Of a stretch of DNA of 50,194 nt, positions 25,358 to 34,605 are shown one piece after another. Below the pieces are notes generated by a model. The model had not been told where the DNA came from and did no database searches. It saw only the letters and a list, made by a program, of their open reading frames with translations. The DNA is from Chthoniobacterales bacterium (GTDB lineage: Bacteria > Verrucomicrobiota > Verrucomicrobiia > Chthoniobacterales > UBA10450): NCBI GenBank assembly GCA_013812515.1, contig JACCTI010000005.1, forward strand, positions 1 to 50,194, given 5' to 3'. The translations under genes and the position numbers were made by a program. The stretch's first letter is position 1; each line of letters starts with the position of its first letter.

Positions 25358-25983
25358 CTGCGGGTGAACCGTTGCTCCGTGCCGTTTAGCAGCCTGGCGA
25401 TATTCGAGCGGTGTCGCCACACGACGAGCGCTGTCATGGCCGCGGAAAAGTAAAGTAGGACGACGCCTTGTGTTCTTTGCAGGTGCATCAGGACGGCGAC
25501 TGCGGGCGGCAATGCTAATGCGGCAATGATGGAAGCAAGAGAGGCGTAGCGCGTTATCAGGAAGACCACGACCCAGACCAGAAAAATCGTAATCGCGGCG
25601 AGAGGCATCACACCCAAGATGGAGCCAGCTGAGGTAGCAACGCCTTTCCCGCCCCGGAACCAGAGCCAAAGAGGAAAGGAGTGGCCCACTACGCAAGCCG
25701 CAGCGGCGAGGATTGCGAAGAAGTCAGCGTACTGAATGGTGCCCGGAGCGCGAGCGACGAGCATTAGCGCAAGACGAACCGCCAGAAACCCTTTGAACGC
25801 GTCTGTGAAGAAAACTGAATAACCCCAGCCTTTTCCAAGTAGTCGAAGAACATTCGTTGCCCCGATGTTGCCACTGCCCTGTTCCCGGACGTCCATGCCC
25901 GCGATTTTTCCTACGATATAACCCGTTGGAAAAGACCCAATTAGGTAGCTCAGTAGGATGACAGCCGTGGAGAGTTTCCACAT
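25354..25983 (-). CDS. plsY: Glycerol-3-phosphate acyltransferase PlsY
   Basis: The 209-residue membrane protein has about five to six helices and the three PlsY loop motifs: LIGSFPTGYIVGK, GSGNIGATNVLRLLGKGWG, and FRGGKGVATSAG. It acylates sn-glycerol 3-phosphate from acyl-phosphate. It lies 3 bp after mnmG and overlaps gpsA by 4 bp, giving the order mnmG-plsY-gpsA on the minus strand. Confidence 0.92.
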   Translation of the reverse strand: MWKLSTAVILLSYLIGSFPTGYIVGKIAGMDVREQGSGNIGATNVLRLLGKGWGYSVFFTDAFKGFLAVRLALMLVARAPGTIQYADFFAILAAAACVVGHSFPLWLWFRGGKGVATSAGSILGVMPLAAITIFLVWVVVFLITRYASLASIIAALALPPAVAVLMHLQRTQGVVLLYFSAAMTALVVWRHRSNIARLLNGTEQRFTRR

Positions 25984-25986
25984 GAC

Positions 25987-27879
25987 TCAAGCTCCATAGT
26001 CAGCGATATGAGGTGCGCAGCCGAGATCAGATAACCCATACCTTCGTAGCCAGATTGATATAATCGCGACATCAGCTGGCGTGATGCCGCTCACGTTAGA
26101 GGCTTGTTCGAGACTAGCTGGCCGCACGAAGGACAGCTTTTCACGCGTTTCAGGACGTAAACCGGGAATCGTCTGGAAATCGATCCCGTCCGGGATGAGC
26201 TGTCTATAGGTGTGATTACGGTTCCGATTCTCCGTCGCTTGTCTCCGCACGTAGCCGTCGTACTTGAAGTCTGTTTCAACACTATCCCAGAGCTCATCCG
26301 ATGCGAGGGTTCTTATCTGTATGGGAAGGTGTTCCTTACTGAACTCCGGACGTTTCAGGAGTTCATCGATCTGTCTCCCCCCGATTCGCATCTCTCGTGT
26401 AATTGATCTGAGCCGCTCTAGAGCTTGAAGTTTGGCGGTGAATACCTGCCAACGATCATTCGGAACAAGTCCAGCAATTCGTCCAATGCTCGTGAGTCGC
26501 TGATCTGCGTTATCGTGCCGTAATGAGAGCCTCTCTTCGGCTCGACTAGTAAACATGCGATAAGGCTCTTCTGTGCCTTTGGTTACCAAATCATCAATCA
26601 GCACGCCGATATATGCATTTTTACGGGAGAGGAGGAGCGGGGCACGCTTCGTTGCTTTCAAAGCGGCATTCGCACCGGCGATTAGACCTTGCGCAGCAGC
26701 CTCTTCATAGCCCGAGGTTCCATTCACCTGACCTGCAAAAAAGAGACCTTGCACCAGCTTTGTTTCTAGCGTGTGGTGCAACTGCGTAGGGGGAAAGTAG
26801 TCGTATTCGACGGCATATCCTGGCCGCATAATTTCAGCGCCTTCGAGTCCGGGGATCGTTCTAAGAAATCTGAGCTGAATATCGTACGGGAGACTGGTCG
26901 AGACGCCGTTGACGTAGAACTCGTCGGTGTGAAGGCCTTCAGGCTCAAGGAAGATCTGGTGAGCCCCTCTGTCCGCGAACTTCACCACCTTGTCCTCAAT
27001 GGAAGGACAGTAACGCGGTCCGCTTCCCTGAATTTGTCCGGAGTAAAGCGGAGACCTATGTAAGTTCTCCCGGATGATCGAATGTGTTTCGCTCGTGGTG
27101 TGGGTAATCCAACATGGCACTTGTTCCACATGGAACGCCTCGGAATTCAATGTGAAGAAATCAGCGGAGCGATCCCGCCGAATTACTGGCAGGAAGCTAA
27201 ACCGGGGCGGCGGATCTTCGCCTCGCTGGACCTTGCAACGGTCAAAGTCAATCGAGGTGCGGCTAACTCGGCACGGCGTTCCGGTCTTGAAGCGCCCAGC
27301 GCTGAACCCGATCTCGCGCAAACAGTCACTCAGAGTCGAAGACGCATCTGCCATTCTGCCGCCCGGCTTCTGCTGGTCACCAACGTGCAAAAGTCCGCGG
27401 AGAAAAGTTCCGCAGGTGATAACGACCGTTTGCGCTCGAAACGCAACGCCTATATCCGTCTCGACTCCAATGGCCTTCTCCTCCTTTACGAGGACGCGCT
27501 GAACCGTTGCTTGCTTAACGTCCAGATGGGCAGTTCGCTCGATTTCCGCTTTTGCACGAAACTGGTAAGCCTTCTTATCACATTGAGCCCGCGGCGCGCG
27601 AACGCTTGCCCCCTTTGAGCGATTTAGAAGGCGAAACTGGATTCCAGTCGCGTCCGCGTTTTGTCCCATAAACCCGCCCAAGGCGTCGATCTCGCGCACA
27701 ATTTGTCCTTTCGCGAGTCCACCAATTGCAGGGTTGCAGGACATCTGCCCGATGGTGTCGAGATTCTGACTGAGAAGCAGCGTCGAGCAGCCTATTTGAG
27801 CGGAAGCCATCGCGGCTTCGATCCCTGCGTGGCCACTACCTACCACTACAACATCGTACGTTTGCGGTAGGATGAACAT
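25987..27879 (-). CDS. mnmG: tRNA uridine 5-carboxymethylaminomethyl modification enzyme
   Basis: The 630-residue flavoprotein has the FAD motif VVVVGSGHAGIEAAMASAQ, the MnmG signatures SCNPAIGGLAKGQIVREIDA and GGRMADASSTLSDCLREIGF, and the later EEAAAQGLIAGANAALKA and YIGVLIDDLVTKGTEEPY. With MnmE it builds the (c)mnm5 group on U34 of several tRNAs. The length is typical. The gene and the gaps around it look lower in G+C than neighbouring DNA by eye; this may reflect slower third-position drift and is not clear proof of transfer. It is first in the mnmG-plsY-gpsA unit. Confidence 0.95.
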   Translation of the reverse strand: MFILPQTYDVVVVGSGHAGIEAAMASAQIGCSTLLLSQNLDTIGQMSCNPAIGGLAKGQIVREIDALGGFMGQNADATGIQFRLLNRSKGASVRAPRAQCDKKAYQFRAKAEIERTAHLDVKQATVQRVLVKEEKAIGVETDIGVAFRAQTVVITCGTFLRGLLHVGDQQKPGGRMADASSTLSDCLREIGFSAGRFKTGTPCRVSRTSIDFDRCKVQRGEDPPPRFSFLPVIRRDRSADFFTLNSEAFHVEQVPCWITHTTSETHSIIRENLHRSPLYSGQIQGSGPRYCPSIEDKVVKFADRGAHQIFLEPEGLHTDEFYVNGVSTSLPYDIQLRFLRTIPGLEGAEIMRPGYAVEYDYFPPTQLHHTLETKLVQGLFFAGQVNGTSGYEEAAAQGLIAGANAALKATKRAPLLLSRKNAYIGVLIDDLVTKGTEEPYRMFTSRAEERLSLRHDNADQRLTSIGRIAGLVPNDRWQVFTAKLQALERLRSITREMRIGGRQIDELLKRPEFSKEHLPIQIRTLASDELWDSVETDFKYDGYVRRQATENRNRNHTYRQLIPDGIDFQTIPGLRPETREKLSFVRPASLEQASNVSGITPADVAIISIWLRRYGLSDLGCAPHIADYGA

Positions 27880-28031
27880 ACGTAACTAGTCTAAATCGCT
27901 GGTTCGCACGGATGGATAAACTCCTGAACTCGTCAGCCCCTCTCGTAAGCGTTCTGTTATCAACGTGCAATCCGTATACATATATTGCTGAATTCGTAGG
28001 ATTTGTGTATCCCAGCTTACATTGCCGTCCG

Positions 28032-28808
28032 TCATTTCACGCTTCTTTCCAGCACGAGTTCGCGCGTAGCCGACACCTCAGTGCGCTCGTCGCTCGGGCC
28101 CTTCGCAAGAGCCTGCGCCTCTTGGAGCAGTCGCAACGCGATGCGCCCCAGCAGAAATAAGATCACTGCGGAGGCGAGCAGGCCGCCACTCCAAAGCAAG
28201 TATTCGATCGCGCGCGGGTGCGTTTTGCCTCTGACCAAACGCAGTCCAAGCTGCCCGAGTGTGCCGAGATAAGCGTAGAGAAACAGGCCCGGCGCCTGAC
28301 CAATTGCGACCCATAGCATGCATGTGCGGAAACGAATCCGCGTCAAGCCGTACAGGTAATTCAACAGGCTTGTCGGAAATAACGGGTGCAGCTGACTAAG
28401 TAAAATGATTTTCCAACCTTCGCGTTCGACCGCCGGTTCCAGCGCTTCGAGGGTTGCATTGCGCATCAGACGTCGCCGCAGCCAGCGCTTTCCTACCCAG
28501 CGACTGATATAGAACGAAAGCGCCGCCCCCCCGACATTTCCGACGAGGACAATTAGGAAACCCCACCACAAACCGAAAAAAAATCCACCCCCGACGCTAA
28601 GAAAACCGCCAGGAAGTAGCAGCACATTACAGCAAGCGTAGAGCAGGGGGTAACAAATGGCACTCCAGGCGCCCCAACCCATCACGTGTTCCTGCACATC
28701 CGCCAGCCAATCGGCCACAGGGAAAAAGAGCGATAAGAGAACCACTGCGATGGACACAATGACCAGTCCCGCCACTTGAACAAAGACTGCGCGGTGGACG
28801 TGGAGCAT
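28032..28808 (-). CDS. TVP38/TMEM64 (DedA-like VTT) membrane protein
   Basis: The 258-residue protein has about six hydrophobic helices. The VTT-domain core is PGGFLSVGGGFFFGLWWGFL, then VGNVGGAALSFYISRWVGKR and SQLHPLFPTSLLNYLYGLTR, which hold the glycine/proline re-entrant pattern of this family. Members are thought to scramble or transport lipids, but the specific role here is unknown. The N-terminal helix ends near residue 27 (LVIVSIAVVLLSLFF). It starts 18 bp after the homocysteine methyltransferase gene and is probably co-transcribed with it. Confidence 0.85.
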   Translation of the reverse strand: MLHVHRAVFVQVAGLVIVSIAVVLLSLFFPVADWLADVQEHVMGWGAWSAICYPLLYACCNVLLLPGGFLSVGGGFFFGLWWGFLIVLVGNVGGAALSFYISRWVGKRWLRRRLMRNATLEALEPAVEREGWKIILLSQLHPLFPTSLLNYLYGLTRIRFRTCMLWVAIGQAPGLFLYAYLGTLGQLGLRLVRGKTHPRAIEYLLWSGGLLASAVILFLLGRIALRLLQEAQALAKGPSDERTEVSATRELVLERSVK

Positions 28809-28826
28809 CGCGAGATATTCGCAACG

Positions 28827-30650
28827 TCAGAGGCTCCGCGCAAACTCAGCCAACTCCACCGTCGTCTCATACTGCAGGAACGGCGTGATCAGATAAACGC
28901 CACCGTATTCGGAAAAGATCGCGCGCACGATCTCCTTGGCTAGCTCCACTCCGCGGGCGCGACCTTTCGCGCCTTCGCTCCCCATCATCTCTGCCCGCAC
29001 CGCATCAGGCACCACGATACCCGGCACTTCGTTATGCAGGAACTCCGCCTGCCGGCCACTTAGCAATGGCCAAACGCCGACGAAGATCGGAATGTTTAGA
29101 TGCGCCGTCCTCCGCTTCGTTTCCTTAATCAGGCGAACGTCGAAGACGGGCTGCGTCATCGCGTACTGCGCACCGGCCGCGACTTTGCGCTCCAACCGGC
29201 TTACCTGTGCATCAGGGTTCCGCGCGTTCGGGTTATAGGTGCAGCCGACGACGAATCGCGTGGCAGATTTGATCGACTTGCCAGCGTGGCTAAAACCTTC
29301 ATTCAACCGCTTGATGATCGAGATTAACTCCACCGAGTTCACATCGTAAACCGATGCTGCCCCGGGATGATCTCCCACCCTCGAAGGGTCACCTGTGAGC
29401 GGTAAAACATGTCGCATGCCGAGGGCAGCCATTCCCAGCAGCTCGCTCTGCAGCCCGAGCACATTACGATCGCGGCAACTCAAGTGCAGCAACGGCGTAA
29501 TCCCGAAGCGCTCCTTCAACATCGCGCCCATCGCAAGATTGCTGACACGCAGAATCGCAAGCGAATTGTCCGCCAACGTGATCGCATCGCATCCCGCTTT
29601 CACGAGCGCCTGCGCGCCGGCGAAAAACTTTTCCAAGACGAGAGTCTTCGGAGGATCAAGCTCACAGATAATCACACGCTGGCCACGTCCGATCCGATCG
29701 AGAAGACTCTCCTCCCCGGCAAGTTCCTGCGCGCGACTCCGGCTCGGCAGGGGCTCCGTCGCAATCCGCACCGTCTTGCTCTTGACTGGCTGCAAATCTG
29801 CAATTGCACTTGCGATCGCCCGGATGTGCGCCGGATTCGTCCCGCAACATCCCCCGACTAGCCGGGCGCCCTGCGCCACCATCTCGCGTGCGGCCTGCGC
29901 GAAGTAATCGGGCGCCGTGTGGTAGATAAAACGGCCCTCGTGATACTTCGGATATCCGGCGTTTGGGTATGCCGCGAGCAGATAATCAACCGGCACTCGC
30001 TCCAGCAGCTGCACCATCGCACGCGGACCGTTCATGCAATTGACGCCGAGAATTTTCGCACCGCTTTGCTGCAGTTTTCCGAACGCCTCCACGATCGGCG
30101 TGCCAGTGGGGAGCCGGCCTTCAGCGGCACACGCGAATGAACAGATCGCGAGAGCATCGCTTACTTCGTTTTTCACGCGAAGCGCCAGCGCCAGCTCCTC
30201 GAAATCCATGAACGTCTCGAAAAAGATCAGCTCCGCTCCGCCGTCGAGCAGCGCCGTAATATGTTCGCGAAAACAGTGCGCCCGATCTATTCCGCGCGCG
30301 CTCGCTTCATCCGCGCTGATCCCGAGCGGGCCGATACTTCCGGCCACGGCCACATCCTTGCCCTTCATCGCTGTGCGGGCGAGTTGCGCGGCCGCGCGAT
30401 TGATCTCGCCCACCTGATTCTCAAGCCCAAAGCGCGCCAGTCGCACCGCGTTCGCCCCAAACGTGTTCGTCTCGATAACGCGCGCACCAGCGCCTGCGTA
30501 TTGCTCGTGGGCAGTGCGGATCCGGTCCGGCTCACTTAAGCAGAGTTCTTCCAAACAGCGCTCCAGCGGCACGCCCCGTTCCAGCAGCAGCGTGCCCATC
30601 GCCCCATCTCCGCAAATCAGGCGTGTCTGGAGTTCATCGATCAAATCCAC
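28827..30650 (-). CDS. Bifunctional homocysteine S-methyltransferase / methylenetetrahydrofolate reductase
   Basis: The 607-residue fusion has an N-terminal homocysteine-binding barrel (residues 1 to about 290). It carries GDGAMGTLLLERGVPLERCL and the zinc ligands C205 (LGVNCMNG) and C268/C269 (VGGCCGTNP). The C-terminal MTHFR-like barrel (about 310-607) has VIICELDPPKTL, LPLTGDPSRVGDHPGA and YAMTQPVFDV. The cobalamin and activation domains of MetH are missing, so methyl transfer probably does not use the classical MetH cycle. In related firmicute proteins this fusion couples methyltetrahydrofolate formation to methionine synthesis. Confidence 0.9.
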   Translation of the reverse strand: MDLIDELQTRLICGDGAMGTLLLERGVPLERCLEELCLSEPDRIRTAHEQYAGAGARVIETNTFGANAVRLARFGLENQVGEINRAAAQLARTAMKGKDVAVAGSIGPLGISADEASARGIDRAHCFREHITALLDGGAELIFFETFMDFEELALALRVKNEVSDALAICSFACAAEGRLPTGTPIVEAFGKLQQSGAKILGVNCMNGPRAMVQLLERVPVDYLLAAYPNAGYPKYHEGRFIYHTAPDYFAQAAREMVAQGARLVGGCCGTNPAHIRAIASAIADLQPVKSKTVRIATEPLPSRSRAQELAGEESLLDRIGRGQRVIICELDPPKTLVLEKFFAGAQALVKAGCDAITLADNSLAILRVSNLAMGAMLKERFGITPLLHLSCRDRNVLGLQSELLGMAALGMRHVLPLTGDPSRVGDHPGAASVYDVNSVELISIIKRLNEGFSHAGKSIKSATRFVVGCTYNPNARNPDAQVSRLERKVAAGAQYAMTQPVFDVRLIKETKRRTAHLNIPIFVGVWPLLSGRQAEFLHNEVPGIVVPDAVRAEMMGSEGAKGRARGVELAKEIVRAIFSEYGGVYLITPFLQYETTVELAEFARSL

Positions 30651-30771
30651 CGCTCGATGGGATTACCGCCAACGCACGCGTCGGTCAACGCTATAGAGAA
30701 GAGACAAATTACTACCTGCGCGCGAGGCTAGTGCGGAGCACTGCCGTGGTGTAGTTTCGAAATGGGTTGCA

Positions 30772-33331
30772 TTGATTACGTCACGTCGCCGCCGTTTGTG
30801 CATCGCCCTCTTCGCGACGGCGCCGCTCTGTTTCGCTCCGTCCGGTGCCGCGGCAGCGCAGCCTGCTTCCGTCACCAGCGACCATCGCTCGGTTGATCGC
30901 GCGCGGCTACCGGAAGCTCTCCGCAACGTGCCGCTCGAGCATCTCTCTTCCGGTGCACTCCTGCGTCTGGATGTCGATGGAGAGCTAGTGGAGGCGGCTG
31001 ACATCTACTCTGCGCGGCGGGAGCGCTCACTCCGCTCGACTTCCCGCATGACGGCGCCGATTCTCTCGTTAGACCCGCGCGTCGCCTCGAACATTCGCCT
31101 CGGCGATGATCCGCCCGCCTTACCGCAAACCCTTCCGGGCTCAGGCTGAGCCGCACATCGCGCGCGCGCCTTCCAATCCCGACTTTCTCCTCGCCACATT
31201 TCAGGAGGGCCGCTTCACGAATGGTGGTGCCGTGGATTGCGGCTATTCCGTCAGCCGTGATGGCGGACTGACGTGGAGCCGTGCGCTGAGTCCAAAGCTG
31301 ACCACCACCAGCGGCGGCCCATATTTGCGCGCGACCGATCCGGTGGCGGCCGTTGACTTGAACGGCACCGCGTATCTGAACACAATCGGCGCAACGAACT
31401 CGCAGTTCACCACTGGCGCCGTTGTTGTTAGTCGTTCGACCGACGGCGGCAATAGCTTCCTGCAGCCTGTGGTGGTTTATCAATCCGCGAATAGCACTCT
31501 CCTTCCCGACAAGAATTGGATGGCGGTGAACACCTTCGCCGGAACGCCGACGGTCGGGCGGATTGTTGTGACCTACTCTCTCTTCGACTTCGCCAACCTG
31601 AGCGTGAATGGCGCTCCAATCATGCGCTCGTTCAGCGATAATGGCGGGCTGACCTGGAGCGCTCCCGCAGCCATCTCTCCGACAACACGCGACACGCAAT
31701 CATCCCAGCCGGTATTTCTGGCGGACGGCCGGCTGGCGATCGTGTTTTGGAACTTCAACAACACGGATTCGAGCGCCGATGATTTTATGCAAGTCGTCGT
31801 CTCGAACGACGGCGGCAATACATTCGGCGCGCCGAAGTTTATTACCCCGGTAAATCTCTATGCCGAACCGGCGATTCGCAGCGGTGGCTTTCTGCCTTCG
31901 GCAAACGCGGACCGCGCCGGCCATCTCTTTGTTGTCTATCAGGCGCTCAGCGCCGGCTCGCCAAAAATCCTCTTCACAAAGTCATCAAACGCCGGCGATA
32001 CCTGGACCGCGCCAATTCCCATCACTGATAATCCGGTGGGTTCCGGTGTCTTTAATCCTGCGGTGTCTGCTTCGCCTGACGGTCAGATCGTGACGGTTGT
32101 GTTCTACGATCATCGCGACAATCCCGGTTCGACCACCCTCGTGGATATGTACCTCGCGCAATCGTTCGACGGGGGTGCAACGTGGCGGCCGAACATTCGT
32201 CTCACCAACGTCTCGAGCGATGCCACTCTCGCCCCGCTCACGGGCGGCGGCTACATGCTAGGCGATTATCTTGGCGTGGCGGAACCGACCAGCCGCGATG
32301 TCCCGGCCGTGCCCGTCTGGATCGATACGCGCACCGGTAATCCCGACCCGTTCGTTGCGCGCGTCGGTATTGCGCCGTCATTCGATTTCACGAGCTGGCA
32401 GGCCGGTCGTCTCTCGTTAGGCCAAATCACTAATCCAGCCACCGGTGGTCAGGCAGGCGATGCGGACCACGATGGCGAAGACAACAAGTCCGAGTTCCTA
32501 AGCGGCACAGATCCGAATGACGCGGCCTCTGTCTCTCATACCGCGCGGCAACTAAACATCTCCACGCGCACGCGCGTCGAAGCGGGGGATGAAAACGCGC
32601 TTATCGGGGGATTCATCATCACAGGCAGCGATCCGAAGCAGGTGATCGTCCGTGCGATCGGCCCGTCGCTTACTGCGCGCGGCGTTCCGGGTGCTTTGCA
32701 GAATCCGACACTCGAGCTCGCGCCGGAGAACGGCGCACACATTTTCAACGACAACTGGAAGGACGCGGACACCGCCGCCATTCAAGCGACCGGCATCCCT
32801 CCGGTGGACGATCGTGAATCGGCCATCGTGCAGACGCTCGCGCCTGGGCGCTACACCGCGATCGTGAGAGGGGTGAGCAACACGACCGGGGTCGCACTAG
32901 TTGAGGTCTACGAGATCCCGCCGGCAAACTCTTCGCAGCTCGGAAACATCAGCAGCCGAAGTTTTGTGGGGCTGGACGACAATGTGATGATTGGCGGATT
33001 TATTGTCGGCAGCGGACAGGGAATCAACGGAACTGGAAGCGTGCGGGTTGTCGTGCGTGGCATCGGCCCGTCCCTGGCGAGCCGCGGCGTTTCCGGTCCG
33101 CTGCAGGATCCAGAGCTGCTTCTGTTCAACAGCAACGGCACCCCGATCGCCGCAAACGACAATTGGAGAAGCACGCAGCAATCCGAGATTGAGGCGAGCG
33201 GCCTGGCGCCGGAAGATGATCGCGAGGCTGCGATATCAACGACACTGACGCAGGGCAACTATACGGCGATCGTGCGCGGCAAGAACGGCACGATTGGAGT
33301 TGGTCTGGTAGAGGTTTACACCGTTCGGTAG
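30772..33331 (+). pseudogene. Exported BNR-repeat (sialidase-like) protein with C-terminal tandem domains, frameshifted
   Basis: Frame one (30772-31149) has a signal peptide (LCIALFATAPLCFAPSGAAA) and a conserved start to ASNIRLGDDPPALP. Frame two (open from 31106) continues with FRAQAEPHIARAPSNPDF, so one surplus base near 31125-31140 breaks the gene; a sequencing error in the AAACCC/TTCCGGG stretch is possible. In frame two, six Asp-box-like motifs (SRDGGLTW, STDGGNSF, SDNGGLTW, SNDGGNTF, SNAGDTW, SFDGGATW) form a beta-propeller. A calcium-binding-like DADHDGEDNKSEF follows near 452. Two copies of a 120-residue domain, with GGFI, IGPSL, RGV and ALVEVY/GLVEVY, form the C-terminus. It is probably a surface protein; the substrate is unknown. 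Confidence 0.7.
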
Positions 33332-33785
33332 ACGCTGCCGATCACGCTTCCAACTCGTAACCGAAGGGACGCTGAGTGCAGCGGAATGCGACACCCGACC
33401 GTGGGACAACTACTGTATGTTAGGTAAATTTGGGTAACACGTGGAAATCCTTGGGTAGCGCACGCGCCTCACGTGCTGTTGTCGCGCCTTCGCTGCGCGA
33501 ACTTCCCCCTTTCTTTCCTTCAGCATATGAGAGCAATGCCAGAGCGGGTTCCTTTTCGGGCGAAGTTGTAGCCGGGGGCGTTGACCCCCGGCGGCGCGGA
33601 CGCTGCTACTTCAACGGTCTGCGGGCGCGCGGACTGCCGATTCCCGCAAAGTCGGGTCAGCGCCCCGCTACAACTCGCGTGTTTCAACCGAAATCTTCTT
33701 GGCAAATGCCCTCGCGAAGCTCGTTAGTCCCGGCTGCAACTTTCATGACCAGTCGAATGCTTTGCGGCGGAATTACGAGAATGCG
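33332..33785. other. Repeat-rich intergenic region
   Basis: This 454-bp gap between the BNR gene and the arginine dihydrolase gene has no supported gene. It holds a GGGTAGCGCACGCGCCTCAC repeat near 33452, then a GTAG-type palindrome pair (33565-33674). Short plus-strand ORFs here have no family features. Confidence 0.6.
33565..33674. repeat. GTAG-type palindromic repeat pair
   Basis: GTTGTAGCCGGGGGCGTTGA at 33565-33584 continues as CCCCCGGCGGCG, and 60 bp later an inverted partner reads GTCGGGTCAGCGCCCCGCTA and CAAC. The left arm is nearly identical to 11349-11374 and to the single copy at 36349-36377. A GTAG foot and a GC stem match REP design. Confidence 0.7.
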
Positions 33786-34595
33786 CTACGCGCAGCTTTC
33801 GCGTTGGGGCATATGCATCGTGAGGCACTTGCACGCCCCGCCGGCTTTCAGAAATTCACTCATCGGTAGAGGATGGCAAGAGTAGCCACGATCGCGAAGC
33901 TGCGCGATCACGCTTCGCGCGCCCTCCGGCAAAACGATGTCGTGGTCGAGCACGACCGCATTGCAGCAGAATCCAGTCGCCTCTTCCTCCGGCACGTCGA
34001 TCAGGTTCGGCAGATGATCACGGATGGCACGCTGGCCGTACTCATCAAAGGCGGCCGGGAACCACATCGCGCCACCATCCGTCAACGGACAGAAGCAGGT
34101 ATCAATGTGATAAAACCGGGGGTCGACCAGCTCGACCGAGATGACTAGACAGCCTAACAAGTCGGCGACGGCGCGGTGCGAATTGATGTCGGTACGGAAT
34201 TTGTAGCCGCAGAAAAGAGCGTCGCCGCCAAACAGCGCGTCACCTTCGCCTTCGAAATACAAATTCGACGGCAGCCAGCTGATTTCATAGCCGCGCTCCT
34301 CCATCCATTTCGCAAAGAGCGGCGCTTCTCCGGAACGTTCCTGGTGTCGAAAATTGCTCGGGATGAATTTGCGCCCGACCGTGAGCCCTGCATTTGCGGT
34401 GAAGACCATGTCCGGCAGCCGTTCTTTTGGCGGGATCAGGTGCACTTTCGCGTCCAGCTTCGAGAGTGTCTCGTAGAGTCCCTTCCACTGCGCCTGCACC
34501 AGCGGTGTATCGGCGCCACGGGCGCGGCTCATCCACGGGTTGATCTCATACTCGATGCCGTAGTGATCCGGCGGGCAAAGAAGCAGCTCGCGCAT
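33786..34595 (-). CDS. Arginine dihydrolase-like amidinotransferase-fold enzyme (ArgZ/AgrE N-terminal type)
   Basis: The 269-residue protein has the guanidine-modifying fold. It starts LLCPPDHYGIEYEINPWM and has LPDMVFTANAGLTVG (Asn68), FRHQERSGEAP, FEGEGDALFGG, RFYHIDTCFCPL (His163), GFCCNAV, and the nucleophile loop SEFLKAGGACKCLTMHM (Cys257). This set matches the N-terminal half of cyanobacterial ArgZ/AgrE, which turns arginine into ornithine, ammonia and CO2. In particular Asn in TANAG is the residue linked to dihydrolase activity. DDAH or arginine deiminase remain alternatives. The partner TIGR00300 gene ends 10 bp upstream, so both are probably co-transcribed. Confidence 0.8.
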   Translation of the reverse strand: MRELLLCPPDHYGIEYEINPWMSRARGADTPLVQAQWKGLYETLSKLDAKVHLIPPKERLPDMVFTANAGLTVGRKFIPSNFRHQERSGEAPLFAKWMEERGYEISWLPSNLYFEGEGDALFGGDALFCGYKFRTDINSHRAVADLLGCLVISVELVDPRFYHIDTCFCPLTDGGAMWFPAAFDEYGQRAIRDHLPNLIDVPEEEATGFCCNAVVLDHDIVLPEGARSVIAQLRDRGYSCHPLPMSEFLKAGGACKCLTMHMPQRESCA

Positions 34596-34605
34596 GCGAC
34601 AGAAA

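Noticed and set aside
25357..25696. Long N-terminal extension of gpsA
   Set aside because: The added residues lie antiphase over plsY and precede the Rossmann motif; the GTG at 25357 fits the family length.
25900..27900. Horizontal transfer of mnmG because of lower G+C
   Set aside because: The gene is a housekeeping gene in a sensible operon and the shift is only an impression by eye.
33786..34595. Dimethylarginine dimethylaminohydrolase
   Set aside because: The overall motif set (EINPWM, TANAGL, FYHIDTCFCPL, KCLT) and the TIGR00300 neighbour fit ArgZ/AgrE better.
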